From Planctomycetota bacterium (GTDB lineage Bacteria > Planctomycetota > Planctomycetia > Pirellulales > UBA1268), in assembly GCA_016872555.1 (NCBI GenBank), contig VGZO01000037.1:1-41381 (forward strand): 41,381 bases of DNA, read 5' to 3'. The position numbers were made by a program, and so were the translations under genes. Shown here piece after piece: positions 16,050-24,566 of the stretch. Numbering within the stretch: the stretch's first letter is position 1; every line of letters begins with the position of its first letter. Below the pieces are notes generated by a model. The model was given only the letters and a program-made list of their open reading frames with translations, had not been told where the DNA came from and searched no databases.

Positions 16050-17750
16050 ATGCCCGCTCCTGTTCCTGCCGTCGTCGTCTGGCTGAAGCGTGATCTCCGC
16101 GCCACCGATCACGCGGCGCTGGCGACCGCCGTCGCCCGTGCCCGCGGCGGTGCGGTCGTGGCGCTGTTCGTCTACGAGCCCGAGGTCCTCGGGCAGCCCG
16201 AATGGCACCCGAGCCACACGGAGTTCCAGCGCGAGTGCCTCGTCGACGTCGAGCGGTCCCTGCGCACGCTCGGCATCCGGCTGGTGACCCGCCGCGGCGA
16301 GGCGGTGGCAGCGCTCGAGCGGCTCCGCCGCGAGCTCGGCTTCGGCCTGCTGGTCGCCCACGAGGAGACCGGGACCGCCGTCACCTACGCGCGCGACCGG
16401 CGCGTGCGCCGCTGGGCCCGCGAGGTGGGGATCGAACTGGTGGAGCTCCCGCAGACCGGCGTCGTCCGGCGGCTCCCGTCGCGCGACGGCTGGAACCGCC
16501 TCTGGGAGCAGCGCATGACCGCGCCACAGGCGACGGTGCCACGCGCCCCCGGCAGCGGTGGCCGCGATCGGATCGGCCGCCTCGAATCGGCGGGGCTTCT
16601 CGGGTGCCGCGACCTCGGCCTGCCCCCTGACCTGCGGGAGCGCCAAGCAGGCGGCCAGCGCGCGGCCGAGGGAATCCTCGCCGACTTCCTCGCGCGCCGG
16701 GGGCGCGGGTATGCCGGCGGGATCAGCAGCCCGGTGCACGCGGCCACCAATTGCTCGCGGCTGAGCCCGTACCTCGCGTTCGGGGCGATCTCGCTGCGGC
16801 AGGTGTGGCAGGCGTGCGAGGCGCGGCGGCTGACCGCGCGGGAGGAGCTCGCGACGGCGACCGACGGCCGCCAGCGCGTTGCTGCCGAGGCCTGGCAGCG
16901 GAGCCTCCGCGCGGTCCAGTCGCGCCTCCACTGGCACTGCCACTTCATGCAGAAGCTCGAGGACGAGCCGGCGATCGAATCGGCGAACATGCTCCGTGCT
17001 GCCGACGGCCTCCGCGATCCCGGCGGTTACCCGGAGCGCCTCGCCGCCTGGCAGGCGGGGCGCACCGGCTACCCGCTCGTCGACGCCTGCATGCGGAGCC
17101 TCGTCGCCACCGGCTGGGCGACGTTCCGGATGCGGGCCCTGCTCGTGTCGTTCGCCAGCTACTCGCTGTGGCTCGACTGGCGCCCCACCGGCCTGTACCT
17201 CGCCCGCCAATTCCTCGACTTCGAGCCGGGGATCCACTGGGCGCAGATGCAGATGCAGTCGGGGACGACGGGGATCAACACCCTGCGGATCTACAACCCC
17301 ACCAAGCAGGCGCTCGAGCAGGATCCGCATGGGGTCTTCATCCGCCGCTGGGTGCCGGAATTGGCCGGCGTCCCGACGGCGTATCTCCACGAGCCGTGGA
17401 CGATGCCTCCGGCGGTGCAGCAGGGGGCGGGCTGCCTCGTCGGGCGTGACTACGCGGCGCCGATCGTCGACCACGCCGCGGAAGTCCGCGTGGCGAAGCG
17501 TCGGCTGGCGGCGGTGCGTGGCGAACCGGAAGCCCGGGCCGAGGCCCGCGCCGTGGCGCGGCGCCACGGCAGTCGCCGCGACCGGCGCGGGGCGATGCAG
17601 CAGGATCCGGTGCGCCGCGGGCTGTTCGGGAAGACCACGGCAGCGGACCGGAAGCGGAAGTCGTCGACCCACGCCGATCCGCAGCGACGGTTCTTGTTCG
17701 ACCTCGACGGCGACCAACCCGCCGGCCCCGCCGGCGATCGCGCCCCGTGA
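16050..17750 (+). CDS. cryptochrome/photolyase family protein (probable DNA photolyase)
   Basis: A 566-residue flavoprotein. The N-terminal antenna domain (about 8-140) begins VVWLKRDLRATDH, the family start. The FAD-binding helical domain (about 225-480) shows CSRLSPYLAFGAIS, then RLHWHCHF, YPLVDACMRSL, TGWATFRMRA, and GTTGINTLRIYNPTKQ, i.e. the usual FAD and lesion-binding motifs in the right order. The segment reads HWAQMQMQSGTTGINT rather than the NNGGWQWAASTGTD of classical CPD photolyases, so it belongs to a less well characterised branch; CPD repair is likely but not proven. A basic, low-complexity C-terminal tail of about 90 residues is extra. The position beside the rhodopsin operon makes this a light-related locus. 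The open frame extends upstream to 14871 but that part overlaps other genes; ATG 16050 fits the family N-terminus. Confidence 0.85.
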   Translation: MPAPVPAVVVWLKRDLRATDHAALATAVARARGGAVVALFVYEPEVLGQPEWHPSHTEFQRECLVDVERSLRTLGIRLVTRRGEAVAALERLRRELGFGLLVAHEETGTAVTYARDRRVRRWAREVGIELVELPQTGVVRRLPSRDGWNRLWEQRMTAPQATVPRAPGSGGRDRIGRLESAGLLGCRDLGLPPDLRERQAGGQRAAEGILADFLARRGRGYAGGISSPVHAATNCSRLSPYLAFGAISLRQVWQACEARRLTAREELATATDGRQRVAAEAWQRSLRAVQSRLHWHCHFMQKLEDEPAIESANMLRAADGLRDPGGYPERLAAWQAGRTGYPLVDACMRSLVATGWATFRMRALLVSFASYSLWLDWRPTGLYLARQFLDFEPGIHWAQMQMQSGTTGINTLRIYNPTKQALEQDPHGVFIRRWVPELAGVPTAYLHEPWTMPPAVQQGAGCLVGRDYAAPIVDHAAEVRVAKRRLAAVRGEPEARAEARAVARRHGSRRDRRGAMQQDPVRRGLFGKTTAADRKRKSSTHADPQRRFLFDLDGDQPAGPAGDRAP

Positions 17751-17769
17751 CCGGGGGGCGCCGCAGCCC

Positions 17770-17982
17770 TCACATCTCCGCCAGCCGGGCGCGGCGTGCA
17801 GCCCACGCCGAGGCCCGCTGGAAGGTGAACGCCGACACGGCCGAGCCGGCGGCATAGAACAGCGGCGTCGAACCGTAGGCGGCGTCCTTCGGATTGATCG
17901 CCACGAGAACGAACAGCACCGCAGCCGTCACGCTCGTCAACGACAGTCCGGTGAACACGACGCTCCAGGCACTCCACTTCAT
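17770..17982 (-). CDS. small two-helix membrane protein at the end of the rhodopsin operon
   Basis: A 70-residue protein (start ATG 17982 with GGGAG seven bases upstream; a GTG at 18009 with GAGGGGG upstream would add nine residues). Two hydrophobic helices (about 5-26 and 40-57) flank a polar loop containing NPKDAAYGSTP; the C-terminus is strongly basic (ARRARLAEM). It follows crtB in the same direction, 41 bp after the stop (14 bp if the GTG is used), so it is likely the last gene of the operon. No family recognised. It could be a membrane accessory for the pigment system or unrelated. Confidence 0.55.
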   Translation of the reverse strand: MKWSAWSVVFTGLSLTSVTAAVLFVLVAINPKDAAYGSTPLFYAAGSAVSAFTFQRASAWAARRARLAEM

Positions 17983-18023
17983 GTCGGCACTCCCGATCGG
18001 GGTTCGCACGCTCGATCACCCCC

Positions 18024-19019
18024 TCACGATACCTCACATTCCGCCAACAGTCGCTCGGCCACGGCGAGCGCCCCCTGGGCGCGGTCGTCGAGCGGCACCC
18101 GCCGGCGCGTGTGAGAGCCCGCGAACAACGCGCCGGCGAACAGCCCGAGTTTCCCGAGCGTCGAGACCCGGACGCGCCTGTCGAGCACCCGGTGATCGCG
18201 GCTCCTGATCCGGGTGCCGATGCCGCGGTAGATCCGCGCCGCGGCCCGGACGGCGAGGCGGGCATCGGCCGCGAGCCCGCCGATGCCGGACTCCCCGGCG
18301 GTGTAGTAGCCGTCGGCGACCCCGAGGATCGTCTCCACACCCTGGCGCACCCGCTCCGGGTCGGGCGGGCCGCTCCCGGGACGGAGGCCGGTGGTCCATC
18401 CGACCGGCAGGTAGCAGCGCGACCGCCCCCAGTCTTCCGCCACGTCGCGCGCGATGTTGGTCATCTGCATCCCCATCCCGAGCGCTGCGGCGTGGGGGAG
18501 CAGGCCGCGATCGGCCAGACCGAGGATCGGGCACAGCAATACCCCGACCGTTCCGGCGACGCGGAAGCAGTAGCGGAGCAAGTCGGCCTCGTCGAAGTCC
18601 GCCGCCGGCGTCAGGTCCGAGCGCATGCCGTCGAGGAGCGACAGCGCCGCCGCGAGCGGAAGGTCGTGACGGCCGACGAGCTCCTCGAGCCAGCGGCTCT
18701 CCTCGGCGATCGCGCTCCGGCCGGCGATGATCCGGCGGACATCCTCGGTGGCCCGGTCGACGAAGGCGTGGGCCTGCTGCGGCGTCGGGGCGGCGTCGAC
18801 GCCGTCGTCGCACCACCGGCACCAGGCATACAAGCGTTCCACGTCGGCGCGCTTCGCGGCCGGGAGGAGGCGGCTGGCGAACGAGAACGACCGGCTGTGC
18901 CGCCGGATCGACTCTCCGGCCGAGGACGCCCCGAGAGACCGGCTCGGTTTCCCTTCGTCACCAGAGCAGACGAAGGTCGTGCCGGCCGGTGGCGGATGGC
19001 CGTCAGTGCGGCGCGACAT
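18024..19019 (-). CDS. crtB: phytoene synthase
   Basis: A 331-residue squalene/phytoene synthase family protein that joins two geranylgeranyl diphosphates to phytoene. The two aspartate-rich motifs that bind the diphosphates through magnesium are DDGVD (71-75, after YAWCRWC) and DVAED (192-196, in NIARDVAEDWGRSRCYLP). The substrate-pocket start HSRSFSFASRLLP is also present. The chosen start at 19019 overlaps the end of crtI by 17 nt; the first 35 residues are poorly conserved, and a later start is possible. It works directly downstream of CrtE and upstream of CrtI. Confidence 0.92.
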   Translation of the reverse strand: MSRRTDGHPPPAGTTFVCSGDEGKPSRSLGASSAGESIRRHSRSFSFASRLLPAAKRADVERLYAWCRWCDDGVDAAPTPQQAHAFVDRATEDVRRIIAGRSAIAEESRWLEELVGRHDLPLAAALSLLDGMRSDLTPAADFDEADLLRYCFRVAGTVGVLLCPILGLADRGLLPHAAALGMGMQMTNIARDVAEDWGRSRCYLPVGWTTGLRPGSGPPDPERVRQGVETILGVADGYYTAGESGIGGLAADARLAVRAAARIYRGIGTRIRSRDHRVLDRRVRVSTLGKLGLFAGALFAGSHTRRRVPLDDRAQGALAVAERLLAECEVS

Positions 19020-20553
19020 GGAAATCGGCGGCGATCGTGGCACAGGTGGCCTTTGCCGAGTTGACGACGCCGGGGACGCCGGCCCCGGGATGGGTGCCTG
19101 CCCCGACGAGATACAGCCCGGGGATGTCCGGGTCGCGATTGTGGGGCCGAAAGTAAGCGCTTTGCGTGAGCGAAGGTGCGACCGAGAAGGCCGACCCATG
19201 GGCGGCGTGGAACCGGGATGAAAAATCGGCCGGTGTGACGTGCCGACGTGTCACGATCGCCGCGCGGACTCCCGGCAGGTGCGGCTCGAGGGCGCGGAGG
19301 ATGGCGTCGCCGTAGCCCTCGGCCACCGCGTCCCAGTCGATCGCCGCGTTGCCCAGGTGCGGCACGGGACTGAGGACGTAAAACGACTCACACCCGGCCG
19401 GGGCCATGGTCGGGTCGGTGATCGTGGGAGCGTGGAGATAGAGGCTGAAATCCTCGGGAAGACGATGGCCGTGAAAGATGTCGCGCAGCAGTCCGTGAAA
19501 CCGCGGCCCGAACAGGATCGTGTGGTGCGCCAGATTCGGATACCGCCGGTCGGTGCCGAAGTACAGCACGAACAGCGACATCGACCACGCCATTCGTTCC
19601 AGCCGGCGCTGCCGGCGCCGCGCGGCGGCGACGCCGCGGTAGAGCGTGGCGTAGGTGTGGTGGACATCGGCATTCGAGACGAGCAGGTCGAAGGCCTGCG
19701 GCGGCCCGCCGGCGGCATGGACGACATGCCGGGTCGCGGCGCCGACGGTCTCGAGCGCGACGCGGTCGACCGGCGCTTCGAGCCGGAGCGTGCCACCGAG
19801 CTCGTGAAACAGCCGCACCAGGCCGCGGACCAACGCGCCGGTGCCCCCCGCGGGGAAAAACACGCCCCACTTCCGTTCGATCCAGTGGATCAGCGTGTAG
19901 ATCGCGCTGGTCTCGAGCGGATTGCCACCGACCAGGAGCGGGTGAAAGCTGAATGCCTGGCGGAGGTGCTCGTCCGTGACGAATCGCGAGACGGTGGCGT
20001 ACACGCTCCGGTCGGCGCGCAGGCGGGCCAGTTGCGGAGCGGCGCGGATCATGTCGGCAAAATGGAGAAACGGGACGGCGCCGAGCTCCTCGTAGCCCTT
20101 GGCGAACACCTGCCGTGAGTAGTCGGCGAAGCGGCGGTACCCATCGACGTCGGCGGGGTTGACCCGCCGCACCTGCTCGATCAGACCGGCTTCGTCGGCG
20201 ACGTAGTCGAACTCCACGCCATCGCTCCACCGGAGACGGTACAGCGGCGTCACCGGCAACAGGCGCACGAAGTCCGACATCCGCCGCCCGGAGAGCGCGA
20301 ACAACTCCTCCAGGCAGTGGGGGGCCGTGATCACGGTCGGCCCGGCGTCGAAGATGTAGCCGCGATCCTCGTAGACGGCGGCGCGGCCGCCGGGTTGGTC
20401 GTGGGTCTCGTAGCACACCGTGTCGAACCCCATCGACTGCAGGCGAACGGCCGCCGCGAGCCCGCCGAACCCGCTGCCGATCACGGCCGCACGCCGTCGC
20501 TGACCGGTGGTCAACCGGGGCGCCACCGTCCCGGCGTCGGTCGCCACGCTCAT
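19003..20553 (-). CDS. crtI: phytoene desaturase (CrtI-type)
   Basis: A 516-residue FAD-dependent desaturase that converts phytoene to lycopene. The N-terminal dinucleotide-binding motif is VIGSGFGGLAAAVRL (24-38) with the following acidic residue in YETHDQPGGRA. The C-terminal CrtI signature is LYLVGAGTHPGAGVPGVV. The middle region (LVGGNPLETSAIYTLIHW and FPAGGTGALVRGL) is typical of bacterial CrtI. The start ATG overlaps the crtE stop as ATGA. Number of desaturation steps is not readable from sequence, but the neighbouring lycopene cyclase implies four. Confidence 0.93.
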   Translation of the reverse strand: MSVATDAGTVAPRLTTGQRRRAAVIGSGFGGLAAAVRLQSMGFDTVCYETHDQPGGRAAVYEDRGYIFDAGPTVITAPHCLEELFALSGRRMSDFVRLLPVTPLYRLRWSDGVEFDYVADEAGLIEQVRRVNPADVDGYRRFADYSRQVFAKGYEELGAVPFLHFADMIRAAPQLARLRADRSVYATVSRFVTDEHLRQAFSFHPLLVGGNPLETSAIYTLIHWIERKWGVFFPAGGTGALVRGLVRLFHELGGTLRLEAPVDRVALETVGAATRHVVHAAGGPPQAFDLLVSNADVHHTYATLYRGVAAARRRQRRLERMAWSMSLFVLYFGTDRRYPNLAHHTILFGPRFHGLLRDIFHGHRLPEDFSLYLHAPTITDPTMAPAGCESFYVLSPVPHLGNAAIDWDAVAEGYGDAILRALEPHLPGVRAAIVTRRHVTPADFSSRFHAAHGSAFSVAPSLTQSAYFRPHNRDPDIPGLYLVGAGTHPGAGVPGVVNSAKATCATIAADFHVAPH

Positions 20554-21545
20554 GAAGCGGCCTCCGCCGTCACCGGCTCGGCGCCGATCACAAGCGCGCT
20601 TGCCACCGCGGCCAAGGGGCCGGGATCGCGCCCCCCGTCGGCCGCGGCGGCGAGCCGCTCGACCGCACGTGCCAGCCGGGTATTGATCGCGGCCACGGCC
20701 CGCCCATGGGTCGCGTCGAGCAGATCGTGCGCCAGCGCACGACAGGCGCACGTCGTTCCGGTCGCCACTCGCAGACGGCGCTGCAGGGCGGCGAACCTCC
20801 CGGCCGACAGCTCCGCCGCGGCCCACGCCCACGGCCAGGTGACACGGCGATTGCGGAGGTCGTCGCATCGGTCGGCGCCATCGACGAGCCCGGCCAGTTC
20901 GTCGAGGTCGTTTTTCATCTGCAGGCAGATTCCCACCCGGCACCCGAAGGCGGCCACGGCACGGAGCGTGTCGGGGTCCCCGGCGGCGGCGTGCGCTCCG
21001 CACCAGGCAGCGAGTGACGTCAGGCGTCCGGTCTTCCAGCGCGAGATCGCCAGCGCGGTGACGAGCGCTTCGCGCGGCGTGACTTCGTCGACGGGGGTGG
21101 ACAGATCGATCGCCTGCCCCTCGTGGCACTGCCGGGCGACGGTGATGAATCGGCTCACGACCGCGGCCGATCGGCCGGGATCTCCCCCCGTCGCCACCAG
21201 TTCCAACGCCCGGAAATACATCCAGTTCCCGGCGTTCACCGCGCGGGCCGGTCCGATCACCCGGTGGAGCGCCGGCTGGCCGCGGCGGGTGTGCGAATCG
21301 TCTTCAAAGTCGTCGATCACCAGCGCGCCGGCGTGGAGCATCTCCACCGCATCGACGAATTCCCCCGGGGCCGCACCGCGGCCGCCGGCGAAGGCATGAG
21401 CCCCTTCGAGCAGTGCCGCCCGCAGCCGCTTGCCACCGACGCCCGGGTAGAGATCGGGCGCGAGGCGGAGGGCCTTGGACCAGCCGTGCCGCGTGCGCGC
21501 GCTGACATGGGCGGGGCCCGAGAAACCGAGAGGCTGGGCAGTCAT
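20550..21545 (-). CDS. crtE: geranylgeranyl diphosphate synthase
   Basis: A 331-residue trans-isoprenyl diphosphate synthase that extends farnesyl to geranylgeranyl diphosphate. The first aspartate-rich motif is DDFEDDS (78-84, within HAGALVIDDF), followed by RRGQPALH. The second motif is NDLDE (212-216, in LQMKNDLDEL), where an Asn replaces the first Asp of the usual DDxxD; this variant occurs in some carotenoid-cluster enzymes. GGKRLRAALL near residue 40 is the substrate-binding GKR. Start and stop both overlap the neighbouring genes as ATGA. Confidence 0.88.
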   Translation of the reverse strand: MTAQPLGFSGPAHVSARTRHGWSKALRLAPDLYPGVGGKRLRAALLEGAHAFAGGRGAAPGEFVDAVEMLHAGALVIDDFEDDSHTRRGQPALHRVIGPARAVNAGNWMYFRALELVATGGDPGRSAAVVSRFITVARQCHEGQAIDLSTPVDEVTPREALVTALAISRWKTGRLTSLAAWCGAHAAAGDPDTLRAVAAFGCRVGICLQMKNDLDELAGLVDGADRCDDLRNRRVTWPWAWAAAELSAGRFAALQRRLRVATGTTCACRALAHDLLDATHGRAVAAINTRLARAVERLAAAADGGRDPGPLAAVASALVIGAEPVTAEAAS

Positions 21546-22723
21546 GTCGGCACCGGACCGGGGGTTGAGACGAACGACCTCGCGAATCGCAGCGGCACCA
21601 GACCAAGCGGCGGCCTGCCGAGCACGATCCGCGCCGCATCGGAGCAGGTGAAGCGATGCGCGTAAAATCTGGCGATCCGGTCCTCCGGCAGCACGCCGTA
21701 GAAGCGGTGGAAGATTCGCCACCGATCCTCGGCCCTGACCAGGCAGAACAGGAGGCGATTGAGAAACCGGGCGAACCCCCGGCGGTACCGGTCGGTCGCG
21801 GCGGCCGTGGCGACCTCCGCGGCCACCCGGTCCGGATGGGCCCGGGCGACGATCTCGGCGAAGCGGACCGCAAGGGGCATCGAGTATCCGGTCGCCGCGT
21901 GATACCACCCGCCGGCGTAGCCGCCCGCAGGCCACGGTGCCCTGGACACGGTTGCCGGGTCATACGGCATCGGCAGGCATCCGCGCTCGGTGCGGACCGT
22001 CCGCGGTGCTCCCACGCCGGACTCGGCCAGCCGTGCCGCGATCAGGGCATTGGCCCGGCCGTCGTCGCAGCCCGGCTGTTCGTGGAACCGCGTGTACTCG
22101 AGAAGCACCCGATCGGGCCCGAGCGGCAGTTCGTAAAGAAACTCGAACCCCTCCGCCTGGTCCGCAGGCACGTCCATGACCGTCGGCTCGGACGCCGGCC
22201 ACCGCCCGCCGGTCTCGAATTCATGGCCGATGAACGACTGGTATCCGCACGCCCCTCCTTGCGAAGTCGCCCGGCCGCGGCAATCGAGGATCACCCGGCA
22301 CGTCACGTCGGCACCACTGCCGAGTCTCACGGTCGTCGCCGACACGATCTCCGACGGCTCACCGCAGCGAATCACGAGCCCGTTCGGCCGGGCCCCACTC
22401 CCGCTCGCCAACGCCACGGTGGACGCGCGAAGACGATCGGAGGTCAGCGAGGCGTAGGGAATCCCGACCCGCCGCGACAGCCCGGGAAAGCGCACGCGGT
22501 AGCCAGGCCAGCGGTGGACGACCAGCGGGTCGAACCAGCCGCGAGCCGACGCGGCGACGTCGGTCTCGTGAAACGACCAGGTGTGATTGCCACACGGCGC
22601 GGCTGCGCGCTCGACAAGCAGCACGGTCGCCTCCGGCCGGTGCCAGGCCAGCGCGTGGGCCACGAGGCAGCCCTGCAGGCCGCCACCGACGATCGCGTAG
22701 TCGAACTCCACGGACGTGGTCAT
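21542..22723 (-). CDS. crtY: lycopene beta-cyclase (CrtY-type)
   Basis: A 393-residue flavin-dependent cyclase that turns lycopene into beta-carotene. The N-terminal FAD motif is YAIVGGGLQGCLVAHAL. The family motifs FLYELPLGPDRVLLEYT, GYSMPLAVRFAEIVA and RFYAHRFTCSDAARI are all visible in order. The length is typical of proteobacterial/Bacteroidota CrtY rather than the heterodimeric or fused types. ATG 22723 overlaps the blh stop as ATGA. Confidence 0.9.
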   Translation of the reverse strand: MTTSVEFDYAIVGGGLQGCLVAHALAWHRPEATVLLVERAAAPCGNHTWSFHETDVAASARGWFDPLVVHRWPGYRVRFPGLSRRVGIPYASLTSDRLRASTVALASGSGARPNGLVIRCGEPSEIVSATTVRLGSGADVTCRVILDCRGRATSQGGACGYQSFIGHEFETGGRWPASEPTVMDVPADQAEGFEFLYELPLGPDRVLLEYTRFHEQPGCDDGRANALIAARLAESGVGAPRTVRTERGCLPMPYDPATVSRAPWPAGGYAGGWYHAATGYSMPLAVRFAEIVARAHPDRVAAEVATAAATDRYRRGFARFLNRLLFCLVRAEDRWRIFHRFYGVLPEDRIARFYAHRFTCSDAARIVLGRPPLGLVPLRFARSFVSTPGPVPT

Positions 22724-23676
22724 GCGGGGCTCCCCGCGCCGAGCACGCGGTTGGAGGAGCTCACGACCGACGACTCCGACAACGGTGCCACGCCGTGCAG
22801 CAGCAGATGCGGCATCGCGACGGCGCTCAACCCGACGAACGTCGCCCGGATGAGCGCGTGGCTCCAGCCCGCGGTGTCGAGCCCGACCCACGCCACGAGC
22901 CCGATCAGCGCGATCGCCGCGCCCGTCGGCAGCGCGAGGCTTTTGGCCAGCACCGGCCAACTTTCGCCGAGCTCGACGCGGAGCCGCCGCAGCCCGCGGA
23001 CCGAATGCCAGGCGCAAAAATAGACAATGAAGCCCACCAGCGGGCCGACGAGGGCGAACAGCGTTACCAGCGACGCGACCAGGGCATTATCGACCAGCAG
23101 CACTCGCCTGACCCGCCCGCCGCGGCGCACCGCGGCCAGACCCTGGATCATCCATCCGGCCGCCGCGACGGCGAGCAGCGCCCAGGAGCAAGCCGTCAGC
23201 AGGGCGACGGAGCGATCGATCGCGAACGCCGGTGCCGCGGGGGCGACGATCCCGAGGATTCCTCGGACGTCGGCGGTGTGGACCACCAGCGGCGTCCAGA
23301 TCACGAGCCCCCCGCGAGCGAATCGAAACAGCGGCCGCAGGCGGCACGGTCCGAGCGGGCGCGGTTCTTCCCGGCCGAAATGCCACGCCGATGCGAGGAA
23401 AAACACCACGATCGTGGCGGCCGGTGCGACAACCCAACCGGCCACGACGGAGGCCATGACCGCCGCGTAGCCGCCGAGAAACACCGGCAGCCACAGGGTT
23501 CCGAGAAGCGGTTCGAGGCGCGGACGGGCGTAGCGGTGGTCGGCCGCACCGTGAGGCAGGCCGACCACCGCCACGAGCAGGGCCAGGATCCCGGCCGTGA
23601 CCGCGGCCGGGAGGTGAAAGCAACACGCGGCCCCGATCAGCGCCCACGAGAGCAGGATCACCGAGGCCGCGTGCAT
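22720..23676 (-). CDS. blh: beta-carotene 15,15'-dioxygenase, Brp/Blh family
   Basis: A 318-residue polytopic membrane enzyme that cleaves beta-carotene into two retinals. The conserved iron-ligand histidines are visible in GLPHGAADH (near residue 40), SAWHFGRE (near 95), FCAWHSVRGL (near 225) and AMPHLLLH (near 295). Eight or so hydrophobic helices fit the family. It sits 35 bp after the rhodopsin gene and overlaps crtY, so chromophore supply and opsin are in one transcription unit. Confidence 0.92.
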   Translation of the reverse strand: MHAASVILLSWALIGAACCFHLPAAVTAGILALLVAVVGLPHGAADHRYARPRLEPLLGTLWLPVFLGGYAAVMASVVAGWVVAPAATIVVFFLASAWHFGREEPRPLGPCRLRPLFRFARGGLVIWTPLVVHTADVRGILGIVAPAAPAFAIDRSVALLTACSWALLAVAAAGWMIQGLAAVRRGGRVRRVLLVDNALVASLVTLFALVGPLVGFIVYFCAWHSVRGLRRLRVELGESWPVLAKSLALPTGAAIALIGLVAWVGLDTAGWSHALIRATFVGLSAVAMPHLLLHGVAPLSESSVVSSSNRVLGAGSPA

Positions 23677-23711
23677 GTCATGACCACCAGCGGTTGCGTG
23701 AAGTCACGGGT

Positions 23712-24566
23712 TCAGGCCGCCGCGTAGTCGCCGCCCGCGGCGGTCTTCGTACTCTTGGCCTTGGCGATCAGATAGATCAACACGCCGAATCCCGCCTTCG
23801 CGGTCATGTCGGCGATCGCGTAACCGATCTGCAGGCCGACCACGCCGTTGGCACCGACGATCCCACTGGCCGCGGTGGCGGTGCCGGCCTTTGCCGCCAG
23901 TGCGTCCGGGGTGCCACCGAGGGCGTAGGCGATCGGGTAGACGGCCCAGGTGACGAGGATCACCAGACGGGCGATCTCGAGAAGCCTCCGCGCCGCCGGC
24001 GGTTGGCTGTCGAGCGACTTGGTGAGCTCGGTCCAGAGCACGTACAAGATGTAGAAGAACGGGATCGAAGAGAGCCCGCCCCACATGACGCGCTCCATCC
24101 ACCGTGACTGGTCGGCGATCACCTCGCCCGGGTAGCCGAGCGCGATCATCAGGGCCGCCGCGATCACCAGACGCGTGAGCAGGTTCGTCGCCTTCTCGGC
24201 GTGGAGGCGGAGAACAGCCACCAGTTCGACCATCAGGAGCGGCACGGTCAGGATCCAGTCGGCGTAGCGGTAGAAATCGTTGAACGCGGCGCCCGTGGCC
24301 TTGTAGTTGCCGTCCACCAGCGTGTAAGCCCCGTGCCAACTGTGCCGGATCATGAAGTAGTGGTAGCAGGCGATCGACACCACCAGCCCGGATACCAGCA
24401 GCGCCGGCCGGTACTCCGGATCGACGTGGGCACGCGACATGTAGAGGAACAGCGCCGCGGCCCCCATCGTCGCGACGGTCATCGAGAAGATGTTGTCGAC
24501 GGCGTTGTACTGGAACAGCGTCAGATTCGGCATCGACGATGCCAACAAAGCCAACCCCTGGATCAT
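23712..24566 (-). CDS. xanthorhodopsin-like light-driven proton pump
   Basis: A 284-residue seven-helix microbial rhodopsin; ATG 24566 is preceded by AAGGGGTG at a normal distance. Helix C carries RYADWILTVPLLMVE: Asp103 (counter-ion/acceptor), Thr107 and Glu114 (donor), the D-T-E pattern of outward proton pumps. Leu111 at the tuning position predicts green rather than blue absorption. His69 in ACYHYFM corresponds to the proteorhodopsin His that partners the counter-ion. The retinal lysine is Lys257 in ADMTAKAGFG with Asp253 before it. Gly163 in MWGGLSSIPF lies where xanthorhodopsins have the glycine that opens a side window for a carotenoid antenna, while proteorhodopsins have a bulky residue there. 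Helix F reads TWAVYPIAY, also xanthorhodopsin-like. A 25-residue Ala/Gly-rich F-G segment is long. Motif positions are my alignment from memory. Confidence 0.93.
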   Translation of the reverse strand: MIQGLALLASSMPNLTLFQYNAVDNIFSMTVATMGAAALFLYMSRAHVDPEYRPALLVSGLVVSIACYHYFMIRHSWHGAYTLVDGNYKATGAAFNDFYRYADWILTVPLLMVELVAVLRLHAEKATNLLTRLVIAAALMIALGYPGEVIADQSRWMERVMWGGLSSIPFFYILYVLWTELTKSLDSQPPAARRLLEIARLVILVTWAVYPIAYALGGTPDALAAKAGTATAASGIVGANGVVGLQIGYAIADMTAKAGFGVLIYLIAKAKSTKTAAGGDYAAA

